Source: Corynebacterium sp.
GTDB lineage: Bacteria; Actinomycetota; Actinomycetes; Mycobacteriales; Mycobacteriaceae
Direction: 5' to 3'
Assembly (NCBI RefSeq): GCF_030532195.1
Contig: NZ_JAUNLP010000004.1
Span: forward strand, 1-64,000
DNA: 64,000 bases
Part shown: piece by piece, positions 50,466-60,361 of the stretch
How the letters are laid out: each line of letters starts with the position of its first letter
Numbering within the stretch: position 1 is the stretch's first letter
Translations under genes and position numbers: made by a program
Notes under the pieces: generated by a model
Databases searched by the model: none
Told to the model about the DNA's origin: nothing
What the model saw: only the letters and a program-made list of their open reading frames with translations

Positions 50466-51167
50466 CTACGTCTCGGAGGCGCTCCAGCTAATGTCCGTTA
50501 CGGCTGGGTGCTTGACGACGGCTCGGAGAGTGTCCTCCAAGGAGGCATCGTTGCGCTGGAGGGCGTGAACCAAAATTCGCATGGTGGCGTAGGCGCCATC
50601 TTCTGAATCACGGGCGGAAAAGCTCATCATAGTGAGGGGCGACTTATTGATGGTGTCGAAAAGGGCGTTGCGAATTTCCACCTCATTGTCGGTACGGCAT
50701 GTAACTGAGATGGTGTAATTGGTGTCTTCGGCATGAGCCCCGGCGCGGGAAGTGCTAGCGAGCAGCCGCGACAATGGGCGTAGCGCAGAGTTGATGAGAA
50801 TAACTGCGGCCGAGCCAAGGAGCGCGGCCTGCCAGATACCGGCACCGGCAAACGCTCCAATCGCGCCAGAGACCCAGATGGTTGCGGCCGTGTTCAATCC
50901 TGAAATGGTGCTTCCATGCTTAATGATCACGCCGGCGCCGATAAAGCCTATGCCGGTGACAATTTGTGCGGAAACTCGTAAGGGGTCGGAGCCCGGGAAA
51001 GCGGTCGCACCAAAGAGAGTAAAGAGGGCCGCGCCGACAGTAATGAGTGTGGTTGTGCGAAGTCCGGCTGTGCTGGCGCGCAATTGGCGCTCAGCTCCGA
51101 TGAGAGTGCCCAGTACTAATGCTAATGCGAGCCGAGCGGCCAGCACGCTGACCTCAACCGTTAACAT
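50466..51167 (-). CDS. MgtC/SapB-family membrane protein
   Basis: The 233-residue product has four to five N-terminal membrane helices with the family signature LGTLIGAERQLRASTAGLRTTTLI and GAGVIIKHGSTISGLNTAATIWVSGAIG, then a C-terminal soluble ACT-like domain. MgtC proteins help growth in low Mg2+ and modulate ATP synthase in pathogens; they are not proven transporters. The start at 51167 is preceded by AAAGGG six bases upstream. It is divergent from rpsH. Confidence 0.89.
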   Translation of the reverse strand: MLTVEVSVLAARLALALVLGTLIGAERQLRASTAGLRTTTLITVGAALFTLFGATAFPGSDPLRVSAQIVTGIGFIGAGVIIKHGSTISGLNTAATIWVSGAIGAFAGAGIWQAALLGSAAVILINSALRPLSRLLASTSRAGAHAEDTNYTISVTCRTDNEVEIRNALFDTINKSPLTMMSFSARDSEDGAYATMRILVHALQRNDASLEDTLRAVVKHPAVTDISWSASET

Positions 51168-51334
51168 GCCAAACCCTTTCGCACGGATGTTGTATTGATG
51201 CTGCCACATTTAAGTGAACCCATGAGGATGCCGATATCAAAATTGGAGCCCGTCGCGGTGCGTTCCCGGTACGTTGGCTATGGGGTCCCCGCAAGTGAAG
51301 CAGTCGGAAAAGCAATCGCATAAATAAAAGGATT

Positions 51335-51363
51335 TTGTCTTTAACGTGGGCATTTGGTAGTAT
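51335..51363 (+). promoter_or_regulatory. Probable rpsH operon promoter
   Basis: TTGTCT (51335-51340) and TAGTAT (51358-51363) are 17 bases apart. The 475-bp region upstream of rpsH otherwise contains a CCTCC/GGAGG hairpin near 51377 and no gene. The leader would be about 270 bases. Confidence 0.5.
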
Positions 51364-51642
51364 CGCGTGGTCTGCCCTCCGAGGGAGGTCAGGTGTAATT
51401 GTAAGAACTTTGCTGTAGGCCCCTCGCCTCGCATCGTCTCTGGTGTCACCTGGGTGGCGAGCTGATTCGGCTACTGAACCGAATTGGCGAACAGTAGCCC
51501 TTAAATCGCTGGAATCACGATATTGGCACAAAGCTTTTTTGATCTCACGCAGTGAGCGACTGTTGTTGTTTGCTGTGGTTGAGCGGATGGTTTGCCACGA
51601 GGTGGGAAGGAACCGCGGCGAGAAAGGATACGGTCACTAACC

Positions 51643-52041
51643 ATGACCATGACTGACCCAATCGCCGACATGCTGTCGCGCGTGCGTAACGCAAACAACG
51701 CGTACCACGACACTGTCTCGATGCCGTCGTCCAAGCTGAAGGCTAATATTGCCGAGATCCTCAAGTCTGAGGGTTACATTTCGGACTACGCTGTCGAGGA
51801 TGCCAAGGTCGGCAAGACTCTGACCCTGAACCTGAAGTACGGCCCGTCTCGCGAGCGTTCTATCGCTGGCGTCCGCCGTGTCTCCAAGCCGGGTCTGCGC
51901 GTCTACGCTAAGTCCACTAACCTGCCGAAGGTCCTCGGTGGCCTGGGCGTGGCTATCATCTCCACGTCTCAGGGTCTGCTGACTGACCGTCAGGCTTACG
52001 AGAAGAAGGTTGGCGGGGAAGTCCTCGCTTACGTCTGGTAA
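51643..52041 (+). CDS. rpsH: 30S ribosomal protein S8
   Basis: S8 binds 16S rRNA centrally. The 132-residue product starts [17 protein letters not shown] and ends with [13 protein letters not shown] and EVLAYVW. A TACGGT lies eight bases before the ATG, so an extra leaderless start is possible; an AGAAAGGA lies further upstream. It begins the rpsH-rplF-rplR-rpsE-rpmD-rplO operon. Confidence 0.97.
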   Translation: MTMTDPIADMLSRVRNANNAYHDTVSMPSSKLKANIAEILKSEGYISDYAVEDAKVGKTLTLNLKYGPSRERSIAGVRRVSKPGLRVYAKSTNLPKVLGGLGVAIISTSQGLLTDRQAYEKKVGGEVLAYVW

Positions 52042-52056
52042 AGGGGGAACTACACA

Positions 52057-52593
52057 ATGTCTCGTATTGGTAAGAACCCTGTCGTTGTGCCAGCAAACGT
52101 TACCGCTGCTGTCAACGGCCAGGACGTTTCCGTCAAGGGCCCGAAGGGTGAGCTGTCCGTGTCCATCCCGGCTCCAATCACCGTTGAGCTGAAGGACAAT
52201 GAGATTGTTGTCAACCGTCCGGATGACAACCGCAAGAACCGCTCCCTGCACGGCCTGTCCCGTTCGCTGATTAACAACATGGTTGTCGGTGTTACCGAGG
52301 GCTACACCATCAAGATGGAAATCTTCGGTGTTGGCTACCGCGTCGCCAAGAAGGGCAAGAATCTCGAGTTCTCCCTGGGCTACTCGCACCCAATCCTGGT
52401 CGAGGCTCCGGAAGGCGTCACCTTCGACGTCGACGGCAACAACAAGCTTTCGATCACTGGTATTGATAAGCAGCAGGTCGGACAGCTCGCTGCAAATATC
52501 CGTCGTCTGCGTAAGGATGATCCTTACAAGGGCAAGGGTATTCGTTACGAGGGCGAGCAGATCCGTCGCAAGATCGGAAAGACGGGTAAGTAA
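52057..52593 (+). CDS. rplF: 50S ribosomal protein L6
   Basis: L6 lies near the factor-binding site. The 178-residue product has [29 protein letters not shown] and the C-terminal [20 protein letters not shown]. It ends in TAATG, sharing one base with rplR. Confidence 0.98.
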   Translation: MSRIGKNPVVVPANVTAAVNGQDVSVKGPKGELSVSIPAPITVELKDNEIVVNRPDDNRKNRSLHGLSRSLINNMVVGVTEGYTIKMEIFGVGYRVAKKGKNLEFSLGYSHPILVEAPEGVTFDVDGNNKLSITGIDKQQVGQLAANIRRLRKDDPYKGKGIRYEGEQIRRKIGKTGK

Positions 52594-52991
52594 TGAGCAA
52601 CACCAACGAAAAGCGCCTCCCGGTAGGCAAGGACATCTCGACTCGTCGTCGCGTCGCCCGCGCCCGCCGTCACGCACGTCTGCGCAAGAACGTCCGCGGC
52701 ACCTCCGAGGCACCGCGCCTCGTCGTGCACCGCTCTTCTCGCCACATCACTGCTCAGGTCATCGACGACACCGTCGGTCGCACCCTGGCTGCTGCTTCCA
52801 CTCTGGACGCAGACCTTCGTGGCTTTGAAGGCGACAAGAAGGCTAAGAGCGCCAAGGTCGGCGAGCTGATTGCTGCTCGCGCCAAGGAAGCTGGCATCGA
52901 GAAGGTCGTCTTCGACCGCGGTGGTTACCAGTACCATGGCCGCGTTGCTGCTCTGGCCGAGGCTGCCCGTGAAGGTGGTCTGAAGTTCTAA
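52593..52991 (+). CDS. rplR: 50S ribosomal protein L18
   Basis: L18 binds 5S rRNA with L5. The 132-residue product has [27 protein letters not shown] and the C-terminal [24 protein letters not shown]. It overlaps rplF by one base. Confidence 0.97.
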   Translation: MSNTNEKRLPVGKDISTRRRVARARRHARLRKNVRGTSEAPRLVVHRSSRHITAQVIDDTVGRTLAAASTLDADLRGFEGDKKAKSAKVGELIAARAKEAGIEKVVFDRGGYQYHGRVAALAEAAREGGLKF

Positions 52992-53025
52992 TGCGCACTT
53001 ACAAGTCCAACGGAAGGAATGCGTG

Positions 53026-53643
53026 ATGTCGGAACGCGATAAGCGCGAAGGCGGACGTGACTCCGCTGACAACAAGAACAACAACCGTCGTGGTGGCCGC
53101 GGTAACGACCGTCGCCAGCAGGACGAGCGTTCGCAGTACATCGAGCGCGTAGTTACCATCAACCGAGTTTCCAAGGTCGTCAAGGGCGGTCGTCGCTTCA
53201 GCTTCACCGCACTTGTCATCGTCGGTGACGGCCAGGGTATGGTCGGCGTCGGCTACGGCAAGGCTAAGGAAGTTCCGGCAGCTATTCAGAAGGGTGCAGA
53301 AGAGGCTCGTAAGAACTTCTTCCGCGTCCCGATGATTGCTGGCACCATTACTCACCCGGTCCAGGGTGAGACCGCTGCTGGCATTGTGCTGCTGCGTCCG
53401 GCCGCACCTGGTACCGGTCTCATCGCCGGCGGCGCTGTCCGCCCGGTTCTTGAGTGCGCCGGTGTTCAGGACGTCCTGTCCAAGTCGCTGGGTACGAACA
53501 ACTCCATCAACGTTGTCCACGCAACCGTTGATGCTCTCAAGCAGCTGGTTCGCCCTGAAGAGGTTGCCGCACGCCGTGGCAAGTCCCTCGAAGAGGTCAC
53601 CCCGGCACGTATGCTGCGCGCCCGCGCAGGTCAGGGAGCGTGA
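53026..53643 (+). CDS. rpsE: 30S ribosomal protein S5
   Basis: S5 takes part in decoding fidelity. The 205-residue product has a polar, Arg/Asn-rich N-terminal extension of about 35 residues, then [20 protein letters not shown] and [16 protein letters not shown]. The ATG at 53026 has GGAAGGA seven bases upstream. rpmD follows closely. Confidence 0.97.
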   Translation: MSERDKREGGRDSADNKNNNRRGGRGNDRRQQDERSQYIERVVTINRVSKVVKGGRRFSFTALVIVGDGQGMVGVGYGKAKEVPAAIQKGAEEARKNFFRVPMIAGTITHPVQGETAAGIVLLRPAAPGTGLIAGGAVRPVLECAGVQDVLSKSLGTNNSINVVHATVDALKQLVRPEEVAARRGKSLEEVTPARMLRARAGQGA

Positions 53644-53648
53644 TTTTC

Positions 53649-53834
53649 ATGGCACTGAAGATTACCCAGGTCCGTGGTACCGCTGGTACCAAGCAGAATC
53701 AGAAGGATTCGCTGCGTACTCTTGGCCTGAAGCGCCGTCACCAGTCCGTCGTTCGTCCGGATACCCCGGAAGTTCGCGGTCTCGTCAACGTCGTGCGCCA
53801 CATGGTCGAGGTTGAAGAAGTAGCGGGGGAGTAG
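53649..53834 (+). CDS. rpmD: 50S ribosomal protein L30
   Basis: The 61-residue product has [20 protein letters not shown] and [22 protein letters not shown]. The ATG at 53649 is chosen by family length; a GTG at 53640 overlapping the rpsE stop is less likely. GGGAG lies ten bases upstream. Confidence 0.96.
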   Translation: MALKITQVRGTAGTKQNQKDSLRTLGLKRRHQSVVRPDTPEVRGLVNVVRHMVEVEEVAGE

Positions 53835-53841
53835 GTAAACC

Positions 53842-54288
53842 ATGAGCGAACCAATTAAGCTCCATGACTTGGCCCCGGCTCCGGGCGCTAAGAAGGACAA
53901 GACTCGCGTCGGCCGTGGTGAGGCTTCCAAGGGTAAGACCGCTGGTCGCGGCACCAAGGGCACCAAGGCCCGCAAGCAGGTTTCGGCAGCATTCGAGGGT
54001 GGCCAGATGCCAATCCACATGCGCCTGCCGAAGTTGAAGGGCTTCAAGAACCCGGCAAAGGTCACCTTCCAGGTGGTCAACGTGTCGGATTTGGAGCGTC
54101 TGTTCCCGAACGGTGGCGACGTCACCATCGCCGACCTGGTTGCAAAGGGCGCTGTCCGCGCTAACCAGCCGGTGAAGGTTCTGGGCGACGGTGACATCAA
54201 TGTCTCCGTCAACGTCACCGCAACCAAGTTCTCGGGCTCCGCAAAGTCCAAGATCGAGGCTGCAGGCGGCTCGGTTACCGAGGCCTAA
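53842..54288 (+). CDS. rplO: 50S ribosomal protein L15
   Basis: The 148-residue product has [38 protein letters not shown] and the C-terminal [16 protein letters not shown]. It ends the operon and is followed by a strong terminator. secY lies 2.2 kb downstream behind a minus-strand gene. Confidence 0.97.
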   Translation: MSEPIKLHDLAPAPGAKKDKTRVGRGEASKGKTAGRGTKGTKARKQVSAAFEGGQMPIHMRLPKLKGFKNPAKVTFQVVNVSDLERLFPNGGDVTIADLVAKGAVRANQPVKVLGDGDINVSVNVTATKFSGSAKSKIEAAGGSVTEA

Positions 54289-54314
54289 GCTTTCATAGCT
54301 GTTCATAGCTGCTA

Positions 54315-54352
54315 GAAAAATCCCCGAAACCAATGGTTTTGGGGATTTTTTG
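54315..54352 (+). terminator. Intrinsic terminator after rplO
   Basis: AAAAATCCCC pairs with GGGGATTTTT, inner AAACC/GGTTT, and a T-run follows. The A-run on the other side may let it also serve the convergent bioWF gene. Confidence 0.92.
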
Positions 54353-54371
54353 TATCTTCTTCACGCGAATC

Positions 54372-56261
54372 CTACTGCAGTTTGATAGCGTGCAGCGCCT
54401 GCGCCAAACGCGCAATGTCATCATCGGTATGCCGCGCCGTCACAGTCAGTCGCAGCATCGCCTCGCCCCGTGGCACCGTCGGGTAGCGCATCGCGGGAAT
54501 GAAAATGCCCGCGTCCGCCAACTGCGCTGACGCAGCCAATGCCGCGGACTCGTCTCCTACCTGCAAGGGGATAATCGCCGACGCGGGCTCACTTTTTGCG
54601 CCGACAAGATCGCGTACCCGCCGGATGTTTCGCTGCAATTGCTTTACGACGTCCGAAGCCTCCAGCTGCGTCACCGCAGCACGGATAGCGGCCACCGACC
54701 CCGGATTCATAGATGTCGAATAGACAAAACTGCGTGCTTGATTGCGTAGCAGGGTAGCGACCGGCTGTGCGCACAGCACAAATCCGCCTTCGACTCCGAG
54801 TGCCTTACTTGCCGTGCCAATCAAGATATCGGGGCGAATGCCGAAGTAGTGCGCTGTACCGCGACCATTTTCACCGATAACGCCGACGCCGTGAGCGTCG
54901 TCAAGCATCAGCCATGCGCCATTGCGGCGACACACGCGATCTAGGGCGTGTGCGTCGATGACCTCGCCGGACATGGAGAAGACGGCATCGGAAATGACAA
55001 GTTTGTGGCGCGCGGCCGAAGCGGCGAGGAGACGGTTCAGTTCGTCGTAATCCGCGTGCGGGAACACGGTGACCGCACCTCGTGCGGCGCGGCAGCCGTC
55101 GATGATGGAGGCGTGGTTGGCGGAGTCGGAGAAGATTTCGACATCCGCCGTTGCGATGGCGGCGATAGTCGAGTGATTTGCCTGGTAGCCGGTTGAGAAT
55201 AGGACCGCGTCATCGTAGCCGAAGAATTCTGCCAGCTCGGTTTCGAGCGCCTGATGGATGCTGGTGCCGGTGGTCAGTCGCGAGCCACCCGAGCCCGTGC
55301 CGAACGTGTCGATTGCCTGGGTGGCGGCTTTCCTAAGCGCAGGGTGCGTGGAAAGGCCGAGGTAATCGGAGGACGAAAAGAGGAGGTAGTCCGTCCCGTC
55401 GATGCGGCTATGTGGCAACTGCGCAGTCTCGAACGTGCGCAGTGTGCGCGCCAAGCCCTGGTTCGCCCAGGCTTCGTTTCGGTGAGTCGCCACGCTGGCG
55501 AGGCTTATTGGCTCGGGCTTGGGTTCAAGCTGGGTATCTGGTGCATTGGCAGCAGCAGCGAGGTCCACATACACGGGCGCGTTTTCCAGATAGTCAATGA
55601 GCGCGGGGATATCCGTCCCAGGCTTGACGACGAAAATACGCGTGCCGAGAGTGCTGCCGTAGTCCTTGATATTGGGAATTCGGTGGAAGACCCCGTTAAG
55701 TGCGACGTAGCCACGGGTGTAAAAGGGGTCATCGGAAAGGCAGATTTCGGCGATAATGCCGGGTGCACTGTGGACTTTAGAGGCGAGAATACGAGCTTCG
55801 TGAAAGTGATTCTTCGCGCAGTTTTGAGCTGGATGGGAAACGGCATCGAAGGTGGAGACGCGAACGCCACGGGCCTCGTTGAGGTCGAGGCGACTACCGG
55901 TATCGGCATCTATGAGAGCGGCCCCGCGCAAGCCGGTGAGCGAATAGGCAAGTTTTACCGCTTTCTCGGCTGCGGTGATTCCGGCGCTTCTGAGCAGATT
56001 GGTGATCACTGCGCGAGCTTGTTCGGGCGTTTCACTGGTGTGCAGCCGCGGTGTCAGTGCGGGCACTGTGGTTACAGAGTCCTCATCAATGCAGTCCGCG
56101 GTGATGTGAATGGTATCGGCTGAGCCCTTGTCGTGGCGCAAAGCGCGATTCGTCATCGCAGCGGCCAACTGCGGCAGCTCGGGAGCTGAGGCCAGGCGCT
56201 CCGCGCCGGAGATATGGGAGCCGTCAGCGCTTGAACGCATGCGAATGCTGTAGGTAGTCAC
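54372..56261 (-). CDS. Fused pimeloyl-CoA synthetase (BioW) and 8-amino-7-oxononanoate synthase (BioF)
   Basis: The 629-residue protein joins two biotin enzymes. The N-terminal part (about 1-240) is BioW, pimelate-CoA ligase: [19 protein letters not shown] at the start and [17 protein letters not shown] near its end. The C-terminal part (about 270-629) is BioF, the PLP enzyme condensing pimeloyl-CoA with alanine: [26 protein letters not shown] and the PLP lysine in [12 protein letters not shown]. The fusion would pass pimeloyl-CoA straight on. The GTG at 56261, eight bases after a -10 box, is preferred to one at 56279 within the operator. No other bio gene lies nearby. Confidence 0.88.
   Translation of the reverse strand: MTTYSIRMRSSADGSHISGAERLASAPELPQLAAAMTNRALRHDKGSADTIHITADCIDEDSVTTVPALTPRLHTSETPEQARAVITNLLRSAGITAAEKAVKLAYSLTGLRGAALIDADTGSRLDLNEARGVRVSTFDAVSHPAQNCAKNHFHEARILASKVHSAPGIIAEICLSDDPFYTRGYVALNGVFHRIPNIKDYGSTLGTRIFVVKPGTDIPALIDYLENAPVYVDLAAAANAPDTQLEPKPEPISLASVATHRNEAWANQGLARTLRTFETAQLPHSRIDGTDYLLFSSSDYLGLSTHPALRKAATQAIDTFGTGSGGSRLTTGTSIHQALETELAEFFGYDDAVLFSTGYQANHSTIAAIATADVEIFSDSANHASIIDGCRAARGAVTVFPHADYDELNRLLAASAARHKLVISDAVFSMSGEVIDAHALDRVCRRNGAWLMLDDAHGVGVIGENGRGTAHYFGIRPDILIGTASKALGVEGGFVLCAQPVATLLRNQARSFVYSTSMNPGSVAAIRAAVTQLEASDVVKQLQRNIRRVRDLVGAKSEPASAIIPLQVGDESAALAASAQLADAGIFIPAMRYPTVPRGEAMLRLTVTARHTDDDIARLAQALHAIKLQ
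54640..54651 (-). repeat. Near copy of the 12-mer inside bioWF (11 of 12)
   Basis: On the minus strand it reads CGTCGTAAAGCA, encoding VVK within the BioF part. Coding use may explain it by chance. Confidence 0.35.
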
Positions 56262-56269
56262 AGCGAAAA

Positions 56270-56275
56270 ACTTTA
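56270..56275 (-). promoter_or_regulatory. -10 box of bioWF (near-leaderless)
   Basis: On the minus strand TAAAGT is followed by eight bases and the GTG at 56261. It overlaps the BioQ-type operator by three bases. Confidence 0.4.
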
Positions 56276-56285
56276 ACACTGTTCA
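56273..56285 (-). promoter_or_regulatory. BioQ-type operator before bioWF
   Basis: On the minus strand TGAACAGTGTTAA matches the corynebacterial BioQ site TGAAC-N3-GTTAC with one mismatch. It covers the promoter region, so binding of the TetR-family repressor BioQ in biotin excess would block transcription. Confidence 0.65.
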
Positions 56286-56304
56286 AGTTTTGTGACCTTG
56301 GGTA

Positions 56305-56316
56305 CGTCGTAAAGCG
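56305..56316 (+). repeat. Interspersed 12-mer CGTCGTAAAGCG, copy 10
   Basis: Exact copy in the region between divergent bioWF and secY, 175 bases before the secY start. Confidence 0.8.
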
Positions 56317-56491
56317 AAAATTGACGGCGGTGATTTGTGTGAGCTGCGACGTAAGAAGCGACGGTATTGCGCCAGGGGAGTGCAACGCTGGTAGACTCAC
56401 TACGTCAAATACTGTCAATATTTGGTCTAAGAATTTTCACATGCCCGAAAATGGGAAAACTGCAGGATTCTTAGGCCGCGGGAGGATGCAC

Positions 56492-57823
56492 GTGGCTTCC
56501 GGTCTCATTGCGGCGTTGCGCGATCCCGATTTGCGTAAGAAGATCTTCTTCACCTTGATGATGATTATTCTGTACCGAATCGGTTCGCAGATTCCGACCC
56601 CTGGTATCGACTACCAGCTGGTCAATGCGCAGCTCGAGCAGATTTCGAAGGATCAGTCGAACGTTTATTCGCTGATTAACCTGTTTTCTGGTGGCGCTCT
56701 GCTGCAGATGGCGATTTTCGGCATCGGTATCATGCCGTACATTACGGCCTCAATTATCGTTCAGCTGCTGACTGTGGTGATTCCACACTTCGAGCAGTTG
56801 AAGAAGGAAGGCCAGTCGGGCCAGACAAAGATGACACAGTACACGCGTTATCTGACAGTGGCGTTGGCGCTGCTGCAGTCGGCCGGCATTGTGGCAATGG
56901 CTGACCGAGGCGCTCTGCTCGGTGGTTCGCAGTCGCTGCTCGTCGAAGGTACAGGTGTCTTTGACCTGGTCGTGATGGTGGTTGTCATGACCGCTGGTGC
57001 GGTGCTGGTCATGTGGATGGGCGAGCTGATTACTGACCGCGGTGTCGGTAACGGTATGTCCCTGCTGATTTTCGCTGGTATTGCCGCAGGCATGCCGGCG
57101 CAGGGGGCCAACATCCTGCGCTCCACCAGTGGCGTGGTCTTTGCAACTGTGCTTGTTGCGGTTCTGATTCTGGTCATCGGCGTTATTTTCATCGAGCAGG
57201 GTCAGCGTCGTATTCCGGTGCAGTACGCCAAGCGCATGATTGGCCGTCGTCAGTACGGCGGTTCCTCTACCTACCTTCCGCTGAAGGTCAACCAGGCGGG
57301 CGTTATTCCGGTCATTTTCGCTTCCTCGCTGATCTACGTGCCGGTGCTGATTACCCAGATTGTTCAGTCGGGGCAGTCGAACCCGAACACTGACAACTGG
57401 TGGCAGCGCAACGTCATTCAGTACCTGCTGGCACCGTCGAGCTGGCAGTACATTTTGCTGTTCTTCGTGATGATTGTGTTCTTCTCGTTCTTCTACACCT
57501 CGGTGCAGTACGACCCGTACGAACAAGCGGAGAACATGAAGAAGTACGGCGGCTTCATTCCGGGCTTCCGACCAGGTCGTCCGACTGCTGAATACCTGTC
57601 CTACGTCCTCACGCGTCTTCTGTGTGTCGGCTCGCTCTACCTGGGTCTGATTGCAGTTCTGCCAAATGTTGCCCTCGATTTGGGACTTGGTGACGCGCAG
57701 GCGGGCCAAGGCGGTATGTTTGGAGGTACGGCGCTGCTGATTCTGGTCAGTGTTGCACTGACGACGGTCAAGCAGGTTGAAAGCCAAATGATGCAACGTA
57801 ACTACGAAGGGTTCTTGAAGTAA
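56492..57823 (+). CDS. secY: Preprotein translocase subunit SecY
   Basis: SecY is the protein-conducting channel. The 443-residue product has ten membrane helices, with [10 protein letters not shown] after helix 1, the plug region [24 protein letters not shown] and the cytoplasmic loops ending [12 protein letters not shown]. The GTG at 56492 has GGGAGG upstream; an ATG six bases earlier is possible. Its stop overlaps the adk start by one base (TAATG). Confidence 0.97.
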   Translation: MASGLIAALRDPDLRKKIFFTLMMIILYRIGSQIPTPGIDYQLVNAQLEQISKDQSNVYSLINLFSGGALLQMAIFGIGIMPYITASIIVQLLTVVIPHFEQLKKEGQSGQTKMTQYTRYLTVALALLQSAGIVAMADRGALLGGSQSLLVEGTGVFDLVVMVVVMTAGAVLVMWMGELITDRGVGNGMSLLIFAGIAAGMPAQGANILRSTSGVVFATVLVAVLILVIGVIFIEQGQRRIPVQYAKRMIGRRQYGGSSTYLPLKVNQAGVIPVIFASSLIYVPVLITQIVQSGQSNPNTDNWWQRNVIQYLLAPSSWQYILLFFVMIVFFSFFYTSVQYDPYEQAENMKKYGGFIPGFRPGRPTAEYLSYVLTRLLCVGSLYLGLIAVLPNVALDLGLGDAQAGQGGMFGGTALLILVSVALTTVKQVESQMMQRNYEGFLK

Positions 57824-58374
57824 TGCGACTCGTACTAGTAGGTCCTCCCGGTGCAGGCAAGGGCACTCAGGCAGCTATCCTCTCGGAGAAGCTGGGTGTT
57901 CCGCACATTTCGACCGGTGACCTGTTTCGCGCAAACATCGGCGAGGGCACTCCGCTCGGTATCGAGGCAAAGTCCTACATCGACGCGGGCAACCTTGTTC
58001 CGGACGATGTGACCGTTCGTATGGTCGAGTCCCGTCTGAATGAGGACGACGCTGCTAAGGGTTTCCTGCTCGATGGTTTCCCCCGCACGGTCGGCCAGGC
58101 TGAGGAGCTAGAGCGCCTGCTGAAGAACCTGGGTACTGAGCTGGACGCGGTTGTTCAGTTCGATGTTTCGGAGGATGTCGTCGTCGAGCGCATGCTGGCT
58201 CGTGGCCGTGCGGACGATACTGAAGAGGTTATCCGTAACCGCATGCACGTGTACGCCAATGAGACCGCTCCGCTGCTGGACCACTACGCGGACAAGATCA
58301 TCAAGATCGCCGCTGAGGGCACCGTTGAGGAGATTAACGAGCGTACGATGGCTGAGCTGGAGAAGCTAAAGTAA
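57823..58374 (+). CDS. adk: Adenylate kinase
   Basis: It interconverts ATP+AMP and 2 ADP. The 183-residue product has the P-loop [10 protein letters not shown] (residues 7-16), DGFPRT and a short LID ([13 protein letters not shown]) with no zinc-binding cysteines, the short form usual in actinobacteria. Overlap with secY by one base suggests translational coupling. Confidence 0.97.
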   Translation: MRLVLVGPPGAGKGTQAAILSEKLGVPHISTGDLFRANIGEGTPLGIEAKSYIDAGNLVPDDVTVRMVESRLNEDDAAKGFLLDGFPRTVGQAEELERLLKNLGTELDAVVQFDVSEDVVVERMLARGRADDTEEVIRNRMHVYANETAPLLDHYADKIIKIAAEGTVEEINERTMAELEKLK

Positions 58375-58449
58375 TAGCGCCGAGCTGTTGCGGCTGCTGC
58401 GCCTGCTGCGGCTAATCTTTTGGCCGATTATTTCTTGGCCGTTTAGTAG

Positions 58450-58495
58450 AAACCGCTTTTTCGGACTGTATCTGGTCTGGAAGGGCGGTTTTTTG
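58450..58495 (+). terminator. Intrinsic terminator after adk
   Basis: AAACCGC pairs with GCGGTTT, inner CGGAC/GTCTG, followed by TTTTTTG. It ends the secY-adk transcript. Confidence 0.8.
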
Positions 58496-58540
58496 TATTG
58501 AGAGAAGCGAAAGAATGTTTGAAAAAGTTGGCACAGGGTA

Positions 58541-58569
58541 TTGTGTGGGTCGAATGGGTGTGCGATACT
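58541..58569 (+). promoter_or_regulatory. Probable promoter of the DUF222/HNH gene
   Basis: TTGTGT (58541-58546) and GATACT (58564-58569) are 17 bases apart, giving a leader of about 40 bases that carries the ribosome-binding site. Confidence 0.5.
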
Positions 58570-58614
58570 TGGGGTGTTGAAAATACTTCCATCGCGGTGG
58601 AAGGAGGGGGGGAA

Positions 58615-60216
58615 ATGGTTCAGCCAGGTCAGCAGGATGGGCAACGGGGAAGTCGGGAAACGCTTACCGTTTCGCAGATTCTCAATGTGGTTACGCAATT
58701 TGAGGCATTGTCGCAGCGTGTTGTTGAGTGTTTCGGGGAATTGCCAGCCGTGCATATGCGAGATGCGTACGCGTGGATTGAACGGGCACGAAAGCGGTTG
58801 GCAATTGTAGATGCGGAATACCTGGCAGCTCTGGCCCCTGAGATTCCCTCCGCTGACCACCGGAAGGTCGCGTGGCTTGCGGAGAATGCGCATATTTCCC
58901 GTGCGGAAGCGAGGCAGCGAATCAGTTGTTTAGGGCGCCTCCGCAAGGATGCGGAGCTTTTTACGTCGGCAAGCGAAGACGGCAGAATGCCCGCGCTGCG
59001 CGAGAAAGTGGCAGACGGTGTCGTCGGCGGAGATGCAGTGCAGAAGATTGACAAAGCGGTTAAAGATATGCCGGAGACGGAGCATACGCGGGTGACGCGG
59101 GCGCTTGATGAGCATGTTAGTGAGATCATCGCTGAGGTGCGTGTCGATGATCTCGGCGCGTTGTCGCACAGGCTCAGGGCGATGTTGGGCATTGATGATC
59201 CGTACACGGATGAGGATCGGCAGCGCCTTCGAGGGATAAAAGTCGGGCCGCAGCGCGCTGATGGCATGAGTCGGTTATCGGGAGTTTTGACACCGCGTTT
59301 TGCAGCGATGCTCAAGCGGCTGCAGGCGGATCATGCTCGTCCTGGAGGCTTGCTAAAAGAAGGCGCGAAGGATGAGCGGAATCCGGAGCAGCGCTTTCAC
59401 GATGCGTTGGAAGCGACGGTAGCGGGCGGCTATGGCAAAGGGGCTGAGTTGAAGCCTGTTCGAGGCACCACCTCAATTGTGACGGTGGCGCATATTTCGG
59501 ATATTGCCAAGATTGCCGGAGTTGAACTCAGCGAAGGAGAGCAGTTCACGTTGCCCGGCACGGGCAAAGCGGTAAGTGATGCGGGTGTCAGGCTCACGGT
59601 TTCAGAGGCGATTGGGCAGGTCGTTGCGGGGAATTCGTTCTTGCAGGTATTGGGGGATAAGGGACAGAGCCTGTTCCTCGGGCGATCGCAGAGGCTAGGG
59701 ACAATGGCGCAATATCTTGCGCTGTGCGGTGAAGAAGGAGGGGCTTCGGCACCAGGTAAGGCAACTCCGCCAGCGATGTGCGACATGCACCATATCCAAT
59801 CGTGGGCTCAAGGTGGGCCGACGGATATCTCCAATCTGACATTCGTTGATCCGGGAACGCATCGGAAAATTGATGACGCTCGTCGAGATTCGGATGCCTG
59901 GTGGACTGTGCGCCCGGACGAACTAGCGTCACACGGTGAGGTCTCGGATGATGACAAAAAGGCGGCGGATAAAGAGGTCGGCTCTACTGTCGAGCGAGTT
60001 ATGTGGGTTGAGCCGCGAAGCGAGGCGGCGAAAAGAGAGGCAGGAGCGAAGAAAAGTGAGGTAGGAAAGAGAAGGTACTTGGTAAACCAGGATCCAAGTG
60101 CCTTTGATAATCCGGGACGTTGGTTGCGCCGTGCGTATCGTCGCAATCAAGCTACGGGGGATCGCGGATCAGGGGAGGACAGTGAAGGCGAGAGCAATGG
60201 TGGTGACGGAGACTGA
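58615..60216 (+). CDS. DUF222 and HNH endonuclease domain protein
   Basis: The 533-residue protein has the DUF222 region (about 60-330) and a C-terminal HNH nuclease core: DMHHIQSWAQGGPTDISNL with HH, then THRKI (about 390-420). In many relatives the nuclease core is preceded by a CxxC zinc pair, which I do not see clearly here. These proteins are abundant in actinobacteria and their targets are unknown; some are active only during stress or mobile-element activity. AAGGAGGGGGGG precedes the ATG. The tail is acidic and repeats Gly/Glu/Ser/Asp. Confidence 0.86.
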   Translation: MVQPGQQDGQRGSRETLTVSQILNVVTQFEALSQRVVECFGELPAVHMRDAYAWIERARKRLAIVDAEYLAALAPEIPSADHRKVAWLAENAHISRAEARQRISCLGRLRKDAELFTSASEDGRMPALREKVADGVVGGDAVQKIDKAVKDMPETEHTRVTRALDEHVSEIIAEVRVDDLGALSHRLRAMLGIDDPYTDEDRQRLRGIKVGPQRADGMSRLSGVLTPRFAAMLKRLQADHARPGGLLKEGAKDERNPEQRFHDALEATVAGGYGKGAELKPVRGTTSIVTVAHISDIAKIAGVELSEGEQFTLPGTGKAVSDAGVRLTVSEAIGQVVAGNSFLQVLGDKGQSLFLGRSQRLGTMAQYLALCGEEGGASAPGKATPPAMCDMHHIQSWAQGGPTDISNLTFVDPGTHRKIDDARRDSDAWWTVRPDELASHGEVSDDDKKAADKEVGSTVERVMWVEPRSEAAKREAGAKKSEVGKRRYLVNQDPSAFDNPGRWLRRAYRRNQATGDRGSGEDSEGESNGGDGD

Positions 60217-60361
60217 GCGGGTTCGTTGAGTTGGATGACTGCGCGTTATGGCTGAGTTAACCGGGAAAACGAAAATCGCACCCAGCGATGCAGTCGCGTA
60301 GTTCGGGCGTGCGCGTGGGTGCGTTGTCAGGGCTGGGCAGGTCGAGTGGCTGCCGGGCGGA

